Assembly (NCBI GenBank): GCA_038373885.1
Contig: JAWZYV010012245.1
Span: 62,001-126,000, forward strand
Source: Cheiracanthium punctorium
Lineage: Eukaryota; Arthropoda; Arachnida; Araneae; Cheiracanthiidae
DNA length: 64,000 nucleotides
Reading direction: 5' to 3'
Each line of letters begins with the position of its first letter. Position 1 is the stretch's first letter. Made by a program: the position numbers and the translations under genes. Shown here one piece after another: positions 43,810-55,830 of this stretch. The notes under the pieces were generated by a model. The model ran no database searches, had not been told where the DNA came from, and saw only the letters and a list, made by a program, of their open reading frames with translations.

Positions 43810-45568
43810 TTACGTGAAAAGAAAAAGATAGCTCCGCTGCAAATCATTGGGAATATAGTGCCTCTAGTGGCCAAGCATGAAAACACATAGTACATGTATA
43901 CGACACAAAATATTTTGCTAGAAAATACATGCTTGTTTGAAGCTTTAATATTAAAAGAACTTAAGTACAAAGTTTAATTAAGAAAAATAAAAAAGCCAGA
44001 AATGCCTTTAGATTAAGGCAGATAATTAAAGTTTATCCAGCATCCTTTTATAATAAAGAGAGAACAATTACATGTCATGGAACCTTTAAGGTAAGGTTTA
44101 CTGCCAATTTACCTAACAATGGCCTGCCTTCCATGACATGGCAAAAGAAATTGCTTCGAACAGGTCTTTTAATTTTTTTTTTTTTTTTCCAACAAGAGAA
44201 TTGTAAAGAAGTTAATTACTTAAGGCTGTTTTAAATTTAAAGACTGCGTTGTGATACATGATAATCCAGGTTTGATGCACTTGTAGTTGCAATATAATAA
44301 AAAGACGTTACATACTGAAAAACTATTTTATTAAACATATACTATTGAAACATTATTATAATGGGTGGTGGTGGCTCAGCAAAAATAAAAAATTCGTCCT
44401 ATATGGACAGTGAAATTAAGGTGGAATGACTTAAAAATTACGCCAGCACAGTATTACACATTGGCGAGAACAAACACCTGGCTGAGATTAATAGCGCCAA
44501 TTCCAGAGCAACCCTAACAGTTAATCCAATAAAATTAAATTGACGTAATCGCGAGCCAATAATTTTGAAGATGTCGAAGGGCAACAAAATAATAACTTAC
44601 GCCAGCAGGATGCCAAGAGGAGAAGTAGAAAGTACGTTGATTTTGCAAACGGACGTAATATAATCTATTTTTAGCTCATAACGCCACCACCGAGTCTCAT
44701 TTCGAGAGACAAACCAAAAGGAATAGTGCACACGAGGAAAAGCAAATATACAGATTTAAAAGCCGAAATGGCAGAAAATGAAAACAGAAGTGATTTAGAA
44801 TTCTTGAATTTTGGATAGATTACATTAAAGAAAGCCTAAGTAAATGATTATTAAATTAGATATGTGATCTCCATCACATTTATACTCCCCTCAACCAGGA
44901 AAAAAATTTTGAAGACAAATTTTTTTTTAATTAGTTACAATTAATGTTTTTAAAAATTTAAATTAAATTAAATGCTCTGTTTGGCTGGCTTAAACAATTA
45001 AGAAAATCATAAACATATTCAGACAAAATTATACAATTGCAAAATTACTGCTGACCACCACCTAAAAATGTTTACAGAGAAATAAAAATTGTCATGACAA
45101 AAATAAAAATAATAAGTGCTAGCAATAAAAAGAAATGTCGACAAAATCAAAGTGGAGCATTTGGCTCACAATACTAAGGGGCATTTTAGCACATCCTTTC
45201 TTTTAAACAAGGGGCATTTTAGCACACCCTTTTCTCTTTAATTGAGCATATCAAGCTCATGTGCACATCAGATAAACTGCTCAAAATTGCAGTGAGTACT
45301 CAAAATTAATATTATAAACCAGCGCTGTTGAATAGTTTGCATATATATATATCTCAATAAGGCCTTCAAATATCAGATTTATGCATCAAAAATACTTCAC
45401 TCAATTGACAAAATAAAACAATATATTCAAAGTATAATATGATACTATGATACTCAAAAAAAAAATTTTTTTTTGTTTGATGGTAATTTTTCACACAGTT
45501 CTGTACCATCAGAATTGTAATAATGTCATAAATAGTACATGACATAATAGCATCTTGACATACATATT
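43810..45568. other. No gene recognised
   Basis: Non-coding. The stretch 44340-44900 is less AT-rich, with interrupted plus-strand frames (for example IITYASRMPRGEVESTL near 44590) and a TGTGATCTCCATCACA palindrome at 44862-44877. It could be a decayed retroelement, but no domain is certain. A 15-base GGGGCATTTTAGCAC block is duplicated at 45178 and 45212. Confidence 0.35.
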
Positions 45569-45569
45569 A

Positions 45570-46470
45570 GAGATGGGGAAAGAATGAACACCCTGTTCTT
45601 TTGAACCTGTTCTCAAGAAAGAACGGGAACACCCTGTTCAGTGATCACGGCAAAAACATGTTCTCAGTTCATTAAGGTCCGACGCTTCAAAATTTTATGG
45701 CAGGCAAACGTGTTGAAAAGAGAAATTTTGGAAAATGCCTTAAAGGTGAAATTTCTCATTGGAAGGCACGATTAATATTTTTTTTATAAGAAAAATTTAA
45801 ATTCTGGGGGGGGGGCAGACACCCCCCCTCCCCCACTTTGGCTACGTATCTGATGGTGGGGACAGAAGTTCACAATTTTAGCTTTATCAAATTCTAATTG
45901 TGGAATCTTAGTTATTTTGAGAAATAACGATAACGAAGATGATTATCTGGGGGGGGAGGGGGGGGGGTAGAACTTTTAACCCAACCTACCATAATTTTAA
46001 AGAGGATCCGGGCAAAGAAGCTTTCTTATATGTTCAATACGAAATGCACTCACAGGAAAACAATTCGTCAATTTTTATTATTCCAGCCAAACTACTCAAT
46101 TTGAATCAAAGTAAAAAATTTAATAATAAAGAAAATGATAGTCTGAAGCACAAACAAATCGAAAAAAAATATTTTATCAACGTCAAACAATAATATAAGC
46201 ATTACACTATCTCCATATAAAACGCGCCTTCGCTTCATATGCTCTTAGCCATCTCTTATTGGCTGAAAAAGAACCTGTTCCGGAGCAGCCTCTCCTATTG
46301 GCTGAAAAAGAACACGTTCTTTGATCACGACTCAAGGAGTTCTCCGAGCAGTGAGCGGGAACACCTAGTTCAGCGTTCTTTTCCTGAGCTGGAGTTCTTT
46401 TTCGGAACGGAGAGCTAAGAGCGGGAACGGGGTAAAAGGCGTTCTCTTGCTGAACAGGTTAAAAGCAAGG
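45570..46470. mobile_element. Probable hAT-like element with GTTCT/AGAAC-rich ends
   Basis: It starts TAGAGATGGGGAAAGAATGA, the same TAGAGATGG start seen at 61856. Subterminal arrays of GTTCTTTTGAACCTGTTCTC and GGGAACACC-type motifs lie at both 45590-45680 and 46265-46460. The right end and target duplication were not resolved. There are poly-G/C runs at 45805-45833 and 45950-45967. No transposase was recognised. Confidence 0.45.
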
Positions 46471-46474
46471 ATCC

Positions 46475-46940
46475 GTAACTTAACGTAATGTGCGTTATAA
46501 CCAATTCGTTATTCGTTACAAATCATAACGTTATTCACAAGCCGAATAACGTTATTTATACCGTAACTTTCAAATCGTTCTTCGCGAAATAACGTTATAA
46601 TCTATAATGTTAATGATTTGAGAAATCAGTATTCGGTTACTTGACCCAAGAGTGCTCGGGGAATAACGTTATATTTAATAACGATATTCAACGTACACTT
46701 AATATAACGTTATTCTTTTCTGTGCTATACATAATAACTCTAAGAACAGTAAAGAATGCATTCGGTTAATCATGTTAACCGTTTAGTTTATAACGTTAAA
46801 CTCACATAACTATTTGATAACGATACAGTATCAGTTAGTTAGAATATAACCTTCCGTTCAATAACAATTTAAATACGGTATGAGACCATAACGTTAAAGG
46901 AACAGAACATCTTCATACCGTTATAATGCAGTAACGAAAT
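46475..46940. repeat. AACGTTA-rich segment
   Basis: The palindromic hexamer AACGTT occurs at least seven times in about 430 bases, always inside TAACGTTA or ATAACGTTAT contexts, with many further TAACG/CGTTA halves. The arrangement suggests the subterminal repeats of a DNA transposon, but no end pair was found. No gene is present. Confidence 0.7.
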
Positions 46941-47646
46941 GCCATTCATATTGACACAATCCGTTACAAAATATAACAAATTGGTCTAATATATTTAAAT
47001 GCGGTATAAGATCTAACCGTTCGAGTAACCTAAAAATTTTGATCCGAATCATCTGCTTTTCGGACTGAGAAGAGGGTGAATGAAAGGTAAAAGTATTGAG
47101 TGGGTTCATCACCCGGACTCGTGTTCCGTACATAAAACACAGGATACATGCAAGGACTGATTTTCAGCATGGCATTCGGGGCAATTGCCTGGGCCCCCAA
47201 CAATAAGGGGCGCTCCCAAATAAGCCTTTAACTTGCACATTTTGAATTTAATTTAAAATGAACAGGGTAGATACTAACAGTGGCGGATTCAGAAAAAATT
47301 CTGGAAGTGGCACAAAACATTTGGCTCATATTTCTGGTAAATAAATTCACTTGAATTTAAAAACGGAGTCAATATTCTACACTGTAATTTTCAGGTGGTA
47401 CGTGTTCATGTGTCCCTCCCCCCACTCTGGATCGCTGACAATGTATATTGAAGAGGATTATTTTCATTTTTTTTTTTTTTTAAAGCTGCTACTTCAGCTA
47501 GATTATTTTATTGAAGTATTGGGGGTCAAAGATAATTTTTCGTACTGTGATTGTATTACCTTTTATTTTTTAATAAAAAGATAACCTTTTGTGGACACAG
47601 TCAGTTTCAGCAAGTCACTTTTTTACAATATTTAAAAAAATTGTTT
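46941..47646. other. No gene recognised
   Basis: Non-coding. It includes a GGGCCCCCAACAATAAGGGG stretch at 47190-47210 that resembles element debris. Confidence 0.35.
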
Positions 47647-47803
47647 AAAGTGTGAATGTCCAGCGTTTTGTCCTATTCTGCGGCTGTCAATCTAACAGTG
47701 TTGAGTTTTGGTCGCTTTTATCCTGTTACAGCGTGAATACGCGTTAGAACCCTTTAAAATGTCCTTCGACCAAGGCACCTCCTCTCTTTGGCAGATAGTC
47801 CTT
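47647..47803 (+). mobile_element. tRNA-derived SINE, family 1 (copy 2)
   Basis: It contains GCGGCTGTCAATCTAACAGT, AATACGCGTTAGAACCC and CCAAGGCACCTCCTC in the family order, without a complete head. Confidence 0.7.
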
Positions 47804-47818
47804 GCGTAGCTTCGCCAC

Positions 47819-47955
47819 AATACAATACAACAGAATTCGATGCATGGTGTTTTGCCCGTTTCAAGTCTGGTGACATTAGCTTGGAAGATAAGCCAGGACG
47901 AGGTCGACCATCGGATTTTGACGACCAGGCACTTTTGGCAGACTGGAAAGGAGCG
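47819..47955 (+). pseudogene. Mariner transposase fragment (helix-turn-helix part)
   Basis: The plus strand encodes FDAWCFARFKSGDISLEDKP and GRGRPSDFDDQALLADW. The W-F-RFKSGD-SLEDKPGRGRPS-FDDQALL string is characteristic of the second helix-turn-helix and linker of mariner transposases. Only about 45 codons remain. The frame runs on into unrelated sequence, and a SINE ends immediately upstream. It is a fragment, not a gene. Confidence 0.85.
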
Positions 47956-48294
47956 AAAGCTGGGACTGTTCCGGCCGATGGGGAAAGGGAAAAACGCCTG
48001 ATAATTATGCACCGACCTAATAATTTTAAAAGTTAAAATAATTAGTAGTTGTTCTTTCTTTACTTTAAAGAAATGTAAAAAAGTGACATACCGATGTTGA
48101 CACCGCCCCTGGAAAGGTTAAATTGTAGGTCTATTTAAAAAAAATTTTTTTAAAGGAAGTGTGAGTTAAGGGCTTAGCTAGGGGTACGTATCCTCCTAAC
48201 ACCGAAATTTTTAGATCAGTCAGTGTTAGCATTCGATGCAGGTATGTGAGTATGTGTATATCGTATGTGAGTATTTTGCTGAGGCAAATCTAAA

Positions 48295-48468
48295 AGACGG
48301 GTATCTGCTTAGCGGGGGGCGTTGCCTTGGGCGAGGTCTTTTTCAGAAATTCGAAGCATATTCGCGTAACATCTGGTAAAAATCGCCCAAAACTTCAGAC
48401 CGTTAGATAGACGCAGTTGCCTGGAAGTCTGGATTTTAATACTTTAGCAATCCACCCATACTCAATGT
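48295..48468 (-). mobile_element. tRNA-derived SINE, family 1 (copy 3)
   Basis: On the plus strand CGTTGCCTTGGGCGAGG, CGCGTAACATCTGGTAAAAA and CAGACCGTTAGATAGACGCA mark the reversed family body. The head is diverged. Confidence 0.7.
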
Positions 48469-49109
48469 TTTATTCATTTGGCACGATGCGACCTCATAAG
48501 CATTTAGATTTTTATGCCTTGCGAAAATTACGTTTATTTATACACAACTCTAATGCATAGCTCCTTCCAAAGAAACTACTCTCTGCACTGTCGCGAGATA
48601 GTGGAAAGAAATCCGGAATCACTGATCTAGTGCTATCAGGAATGTTAATATATTTGAAAAGACATACAGTTTGACGTGTTATGTAACATCATATGTAACA
48701 TCATTGATCTCATGAACTCCAATTATGTACCAATCATCCATTACTTTTATGTTTTTTCTTGTTTTTTTTGCATACTATTTCTTTTTTGAAGAAAGGGGGG
48801 GGGGAATGATGTTGAGTGCGGAGATAGTACTTTCTTAATGTGCATGCAAATTATGTCTTCCCTCCCCCTCCCCTTGAAGGAAGTCTGCGTACGCTACAGT
48901 GGCGCGTGGATGTACCCATACATTACGTTAGCCATACTGCTCAAAAGGGTTATAATTAAAGGTCCAATAAAAAAAAAAAAATGGTGCAAAACTATGAAAC
49001 TGCTACGATAAAAAAAATATATTGCTATTACACAAATGTGATGACTGATTTTCGGAATACTATTTTGTCATTTCTCTCATGTGTCAATGATCCTCATCTT
49101 TAAGTCTAT
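48469..49109. other. No gene recognised
   Basis: Non-coding, with a poly-G run at 48796-48804 and a poly-A run at 48969-48980. Confidence 0.4.
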
Positions 49110-51560
49110 CGCATTTTTACTTTCCGAACATATATGGAAAGTATTGTAATCATGAAAATATTCGGCTTTTAAGATTTTCATGTATTTACACGTTTTCGGG
49201 TATTAATTCATTCATTTTGTTTTTGCGGTGATGGATTTGTGTACGTAAGCAAACACGATAGCTCTTAAATAGTGCATTTGATTGAGCTGAAATTTTGGAT
49301 ATATATTATAGACCACCCATATTGATTTTCGCGTGTTCAAGATGTGTAGTTTTTTACAAGGCTGCAAAAAGAATTTAATACATTGGGCGGGAGTTCCTGA
49401 AAGTGCGCTAGCGTCTATTGAGTATTTAAGTATTTTGTGTTATGGCAAGCCTACACGAAGGTCATCTACCCACGGGAGAGGGAGACTTGGGCGGGCCTTG
49501 AGGAGGGGACCTTTTTAAGGGGTTCTAACACGTATTTACTTTGTATCTGCATGCACATAAAACCGCCTGAATCTCTACATCCTTTGATCGACAGCCACGC
49601 AGTATGCCCCAACGCGGGACCGGTACACTTTGGCTGTCTACCATACTCATTGTTTTAACGTTAGTTCTAAACGGTGTATTTGATTAAGCAAAAATTAAGT
49701 ACATGTATATTGTAGATCTCAGGCACATGACCGGCAAATATTTTGGTGTGTGCACAGCTTATAGTTTGTTAACAGGGTTGCAAAACAGGATTCTTATACA
49801 TTATTATGGTCTATAAACACAAATAATTTAAGGCATACTAGTGTCTAAATGGTGCATTCGTACAAGTTCAAATTCAGTATGTATATTGTAGGTCTCCGTT
49901 TTACGATCGACGACCGATCACGAGTCCATTTCGACGAGTTTTTCCCGTCTATACATACGTTTGTACATATGCAACTCACATATCTCAAAACTATTGGTTG
50001 TAGAGTGTTAAAATTTTATATTTAGGATTGCTGTAACATCTAGTTGTGCACCTCTCGTTTTGGCTCCAGTCGACTGGATAGTTTATTTACAGGGCCAAAG
50101 TAAAGTTTTCCCACGCTAAACTTCTCGCTAATCTTCAAATTTTATTAAAACATCATACAAAATACTATAAATATCTTGAGATAAGATTGGATTTATAAAA
50201 CACCCATATATTTTTAGATGCCAGCCATTTACAAGGCAACCAACAACCATCAGGTCCTTTCATATAAATAATAATTCAATCTTTAGAATCCCCGAACGGC
50301 CTTATTTCAAATTCCAGGACATGTTCTTTCAACAGCTCGCTCATCTATTAAAACATCGGGTACGTTTATAAACTTATCCAATCTTTACTGCCACCCAAAA
50401 GATTTTTCATACATTACGGTCTAGGGGCAGAAATTCATTATAGCGTATTTAAAAAGTATTAGGCTATTTCAAACGAATAAAAGTGATATATGTTGTTAAG
50501 GATCACAAAATGAATCTCTCCACCAAAAATAGTGTCTCTATTTATAGTTCTTCTACAGGAACACTCAAAAAATTCCAACACATTAAGGTCAAATGGCAGG
50601 TTTAGAGACATTCAGCCTTTTCAAGCACAATACCATGCAGTTAGATTATGGTGCAACGACGGTCACGTTCCTCCCTCAAAAATTACGCCAAAAGTCGCCA
50701 AGATTGGCGAATTTTCGTGTACATTTGTATGTATTTAATCCTCATATCTCAAAAATTATTGGTCGTAGATTGCTGAAATTTCATATCATCAACAAATTAT
50801 AGAGATGTCATTTTCTTGGATCTCATCCAAGATTGTTGTTACATCTAGTTGTGCATTTCGATTTTCGGTTCCAATCTACTTGAGAGTTTATTTACAGGAC
50901 CACCGAAAAGAATTTCAATACATTAATGTCTATGGAAATCGTCAATATATTACGTACTGTAGTCAGTCATTGTTTGATCAATGCCCAAAATCCTACTATT
51001 TTTCATCGACCTCGGTGAGTTTTGCCGAAATATCGCCAAATCCGGGGCCAAAATTAATTTTGTATTTCGCATAACTCTAAAACTTTTAACCGTAGAATGT
51101 TGAAATTTTGTATTTAGAACTATTGTAACATCTAACTGGGCATCTCTTTTTTGATTGCAATCGACTGGGTAATTTACTTACAGGGTCAGCCAAATGGGTT
51201 TTAATACATTAAAGTGTATGGATATATTGAGTTAATTGAAAGTCTGTGATGAATCGCTATTTCTGCTATTGCCCAAAATCTCGCGAACTAGTTTGTTGGC
51301 TTTTGGAAAAATATATCCCAATTAAATGCCAAAAGCAAATCTTTCAAATACAGCCCAGCTTGCCGATATCTCAAATGTTTGGCTAGAATTCGCTAAACCA
51401 TAGTATTATTGCAGTATTTTATCTTTTCCAAACAAAATACGTTTAGATGAAGTGCGCCGAAAATAGTTTTGATTTTATAGACGTTCTAGGAAATCATGTG
51501 GTGTCCACATCAGATTTTTTTCAGTTGAACTCCGGGAATAGTACAGATTTTGGAGTTCGT
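49110..51560 (+). repeat. Repeat R2 region, degenerate repeated units
   Basis: 49115-49460 matches R2 at 10065-10490 (TACTTTCCGAACATATATGG, GGAAAGTATTGTAATCATGA, ACACGATAGCTCTTAAA). After a SINE, related subunits follow at 49667 and 49850. From 49975 a second unit type recurs at about 49985, 50745 and 51070, with TCTCAAAA-TATTGG, GTAGA-TGTTGAAATTT, TTGTAACATCTA-TTG-GCAT and TTTACAGGG blocks. No coding frame is credible. Confidence 0.65.
49461..49662 (-). mobile_element. tRNA-derived SINE, family 1 (copy 4), nested in R2
   Basis: Plus-strand blocks GACTTGGGCGGGCC, GGGGTTCTAACACG, TGATCGACAGCCACGCAGTA, CAACGCGGGACCGGTACAC and TGGCTGTCTACCAT are the reversed family. The AACGCGGGACC block is its box-B-like part. 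Confidence 0.8.
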
Positions 51561-51995
51561 CCATACTCACTGAAGGACGATTGAATTCAAGGGTGCCGGC
51601 AGGATCATTTCCAGGAGGGGAACCCAAGATATACACATATACAGGGATGTTAATTCTGCGCCGAACTGCGCTTTTAGCCGATTTTTGCGCCGGTCTGCGC
51701 CGAATAAGTCATTTTGACTCTTTCAGGGTGCGCCGAAACACAAATATTGCGCCGAACTGCGCTTTTAGCCGATTTTTGCGCTGCTCTGCGCCGAATACGT
51801 CATTTTGACTCTTTGTTAAATTTTTTCCACGCTCATTTATCTTATAAAGCGTGTATGGAAAGCTAGTTAGCTGTAAAGCAAGATTCAAACTGCGTACGAA
51901 AGCTGCATTCCGAAGCCATTCTACCCGCCCCGGATCGGACCAGCCGGGCTTTGTTAGTCACCTCAATCAGGGCCGGCCAGATAGGCAAACAAGTA

Positions 51996-53855
51996 CCGTA
52001 ATTTATGGAAGAAACGCCACGGCGTTTATGAGTTTAAAAGTTTAAAAATAGTAAGTGCGGCGTTTCTACCGGGTGCAGCGTTTACAATATTTTAAATTTT
52101 TTTTAGCCGATCTTCAACAAAAAATCGAAAAATTAGTTTCGTGATAATTTTCTCAAAAGATGGCGTCACCACCGACACGTACTCTTTAGCGTGCACAGAT
52201 CACAGCGTAGCGAATCAGAATGCGAACCTACCCCCATAGAAAAGAGGTTTGATCTTTGATCCAGTTTTGGTGAAACTCAGAGCACCCTAAGATGGGTCCA
52301 TGTCCCGTGCTCTGAAGTGGATGGCTTCATACATCCAACCGATGTCTCCTCAATTAAGTAAAAAGAAAAAAAAAATAGAAGTAAATCTTTTACATCTACA
52401 TTTTAGAACTATAATTAAATTTTAATGAAGTTTTGAATATATATTTTGAAGGGTTAAAGTTCTGTAAAATACCGCAAAAGTGCACTATCCGCTATTAAAT
52501 GCACCCGTTTTTCACATGAACCTCTATTGTTCTTAAAATACTGAATTTCAGCCAAAATAAGTCAATGTTGCGCACGGTGCGAGTTTAACCCTTCCCTGCT
52601 AGCCTCCCGCGCGTTTGTTTCCCCTCTCCGGCGTTCGCCGAAGTTCGTCGGCAACTTCACTCGCCGCGTGACGTCACGTTTTCTCCTGCGGTTCTTCTTT
52701 CGGTTTTTCTCATGAGCCATGATCGCCGCAGCATATCGCCATAGTAACGGAGACATTTTGTTTCTGATTGGCCGGTCAGCACCTTGTTTTATGCAAATTA
52801 ACTGTTGCACATGTGAATTGTACGTATATAATGTGGTTCCTTTTGCCTGCAAGTTATTGCATTTCTATGGCATGCTATTCGATTCTAGCCTCTGTATATT
52901 CTGTGTATGCTAGTTCTGTAAGACGCTCAGCGAGCGTGAATGTATTTGAACTTTATAATATTTATTTTAATTAAAGAACTTTTGGTTTCTTAATGATGTC
53001 TCATAATTTCAAGTGTTAAATCACCACTGCTGGCAAAATGCGAATAATATCTTCTAAGATTCCCCCCCCCCCAAAAAAAAAAAATAAATAAATAAATAAA
53101 GTTAATCTGAAAGATTTTTTTTTTTCGCCGTGCGGCTTTGCACCCTGTGCACTCTATGAAATAAACACTGCCAACTAATTGGTATGCTCAAGAAATGCTG
53201 AGTGCTTTTAAAATAAATCCCAATGTTATAAATATAAAAAATAATAAATAAATACCATCAAGAGTTGTTACACAACATTCAGTTTAAAACAACAATTTGC
53301 TGAAGCAAGCTCATTACGTAATCAACAGCTGGCCATCCGCGAGGGGGGGGGGGGGGGGAATGTTTACTTTTAACTGGAGACTCTTCTCACACATCGATTG
53401 CTGTTTTCATTTTAATGGCGCCTTGTAGTCTATCCGAACTTTGTGCAGATGCAAGAAGGTTTTTAGAAGTTATTTTTTTATTTCTATAAATTCGCCTTTG
53501 TGAATATAAACATTGATATCTGATTATTTGAAAATAGAAATCGTAAGCTTCGTAAAATAGTGGCAAATACTTTAAAACATTCTATGGGAAGGGGGAGAAA
53601 AAAGGAGATTTTTTTACCGTTTATAAGTAATGCAACATATTTTTTATTTATTTATTTTTTGTTAATTAAGAAATTATTTTAGAAAACATTGAATTTTATC
53701 TGGCATTGACTTCTGACCACGATCACACCCCCTCACACACACACACACACCAACGATCGCGGCTGCGGCGTTTTTGACGATTTTCTAGCTAAGTAAGCTC
53801 ATTTTCGTGGGTGCGGCGTTTACGCCAGGTGCGGCATTTATTCCATAAATTACGG
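51996..53855 (+). mobile_element. 1.39-kb TA-flanked element (CCGTAATTTATGG family), copy 2, interrupted
   Basis: TA (51994-51995, 53856-53857) flanks inverted ends CCGTAATTTATGGAAGAAAC and, reversed, CCGTAATTTATGGAATAAAT. It is co-linear with 32049-33434 over its full length, except for a 463-base solo LTR plus 5-base duplication at 52597-53064. A (CA)n run at 53733-53748 and a poly-G run at 53344-53357 are expansions relative to copy 1. Confidence 0.92.
52597..53059 (+). mobile_element. Solo LTR of an LTR retrotransposon
   Basis: A 463-base block is present here but absent at the same point of copy 1. It is flanked by TTCCC on both sides (52592-52596 and 53060-53064), a 5-base target duplication. 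Inside are a G+C-rich upstream part, a TATA-like TATATAA at 52826-52832 and an ATTAAAG signal near 52970, the order expected of an LTR promoter and polyadenylation region. It starts with TG, but the end is AAGA rather than the usual CA, so the exact right edge may be a few bases off. No internal coding part remains. Confidence 0.75.
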
Positions 53856-55350
53856 TAATCATCGCAACGGGCACCGTTTTTTGTTTATGAAGGGGCAAGA
53901 TTTGCTATTTGGAGATGAAACATTATGGACCAATTCGTTTTTCAACATGTACACATGCATTTTTTTTTTTTTTATTATTTTTTTATTGATATTGTACCTT
54001 TTTGAGAAAGAAAAATGGAGGAAAATGTTTTTTTGGTGCAAAATAAATCTGCTGTCTTTAAATGAAAACTTAAAGGAGAAATCAATATGCCTTTCATAAC
54101 TTGTTATTCGAAAAGATTTTATGTATTCACACTGTTTACAAAAGCGATTCATATGTTTTACCTTTTCGAGCTTTTAAAAAAAAAAAAAGCCCCCTCCTCT
54201 GAAATGGGTAACGATCCGCCACAGCTCTATGTATATGTATTTTCCCGATTTGAACTGGCACTATTTTTTCCGGGCCCCACCACTGAAGCAGGTCACGAGC
54301 CGCCACTGGCTGTTATAGAAAGTGGACAGATTCTATTAACGGAAGGGAAGGATATACTTGCAATACCATTAAAACTATTAGAAGAAAATGAAAAAGCTCA
54401 AGAAGAAATTAATAAAAATAATTAAAAGAATAAATAGAAAACTAGATAACTTATGATACTTAATTTGTAATCTCATTATTAATTTCTCATAATCTTAATT
54501 TTTAACTTCCCATAATTCTTAATTTCTCTCAACAGTCATTAAATATTTTTTGTTTACATTTGCTTTGTATATTGTGTTCAAGTATTATAGATGAATATGT
54601 AAATATTAGATGAGGTTAAATTACTGATACAAAAGCATATGCTATTAAAAGTACACACATTTAAATATTCTAACCATCAAATTTATTTTGTTTTCGATAC
54701 TGCTTACCAATTACGTGCTGTTGTATAAGAGGTATAATATTTAGGTTTTCAAAAATCTCCATTTAGTACTACTTGTGATTTGTAATAGAACCAAAGAATG
54801 AGATAGAAGCTTTTGTTTTAAAATTTAGTTTTCATTTTATTTGTGCTCTCCTTTTCGAGAGGAAGATTCCCTAAATGATTCTGAAAAAGAAAAAAAAAGG
54901 GACAGGGATTGGCAACCTGTGGCTCGCAACTGCAAACAAATCATACTCATGGTTCTTGAGTAGGAAAAAAATGACTTAACCACAGAAAGGTTGCTGACTC
55001 CTGATATGTATTGTTTTTACCAAGTTGCTGATAGCATAGCCTCTATACACCTTTTTTTTTTTCCAGCTTTCCTAAAGTGCTTTCAAATAGTGTTTTGCTT
55101 TTAGCAAATGGTGTTTGCTCGCAAACTTTGCTTTTCTTGTATGCATTTATTGTGATCCTTCATCTTCAATTTTATGCTCCAAAATCATGTTAATTCTGAT
55201 CTCGAATCTTAGTTTTCCTCTCGGAAACTATTTTTTTGTGCTCCCGAGGTGCTCCCAAATGGAATTTTTCTGCTCCCGAGGTGCTCCCAAATGAAATTTT
55301 TTTCTGCTCCCGGGGTGCTCCCAAATCGAGTGTTGGAGTTAACATCCCTG

Positions 55351-55530
55351 CATATACATGGTGTTACTGAATTCATAGGCCAAACATTAAGAATAAATAA
55401 AATGTATATAAAGAAGCATTTTTTGTATAGCAGATTAGCAGTGTGAGGTTAGAAATAAATAGTGTAGGTGGAAATATAGCAAAAGAAATGAAAAAGCTTT
55501 ATTGTAAATGCTCAAATTTGCTGGTAGCGT
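55351..55530. other. No gene recognised
   Basis: A short non-coding spacer between the hAT-like element and a transposase remnant. Confidence 0.4.
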
Positions 55531-55535
55531 CTAGC

Positions 55536-55830
55536 AAGTTATTGGCGTACCCTTTCGAAGATGCCAGGTGTTCCACGAACAGTTGCAGTGGTTACTAAAG
55601 TTTTGTAATGAGGCCCTCATCTGAGTCGAGTCTTGTAAACGAGTGCCTTGAGATCTCCCCAAAAGCAAAACTCGATACTTGATTAATCTAATGAACCTAC
55701 TGGCCAAGAGTATAGTTCCGTTTGTCCCATCCATCGGAGGTCAAAGATGACAGTGAGGTAATTACGCACATTATTTGCGAAATAGGCTGGATCCCTATCG
55801 TGCTGAAACTATCTAAATTTTTCATTTCCA
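55536..55830 (-). pseudogene. Mariner-like transposase, C-terminal remnant
   Basis: On the minus strand, in changing frames, the order RDPAYFANNVRNYLTVIFDL, RWMGQTELYSWPV, SSIEFCFWGDLKALVYKTRL and TVRGTPGIFERVRQ can be read. This parallels the QDGAPAHFS...VR.YLD, RWIGRGGPI.WPPRSPDLTPLDFFLWG.LK and TPGIFERVRQ blocks of mariner-like (DUF4817-associated) transposases (from family knowledge). Several catalytic-domain residues are changed and the frame is interrupted. ACACCCTGTATAC near 55891 may be the terminal repeat. Confidence 0.78.

Larger units (their letters stand above)
51642..55350. mobile_element. 3.7-kb hAT-like element
   Basis: The ends CAGGGATGTTAA and TTAACATCCCTG are exact inverted repeats. 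CATATAC lies at both outer edges (51636-51642, overlapping the first base, and 55351-55357), probably the trace of the target duplication. The left subterminal region is an imperfect tandem of GCGCCGAACTGCGCTTTTAG units, and the right has three units of TGCTCCCGAGGTGCTCCCAA. The interior contains a TA element that itself holds a solo LTR. The remaining interior (53860-55190) shows no transposase. Confidence 0.85.

Noticed and set aside
52562..52852. 96-codon minus-strand frame, Arg-rich
   Set aside because: It spans the border of the TA element and the solo LTR, so it is created by the insertion and has no family resemblance.
54087..54425. 112-codon plus-strand frame ending in Lys/Glu-rich sequence
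   Set aside because: Interior of a non-autonomous hAT-like element. No transposase motif, and composition explains the frame.
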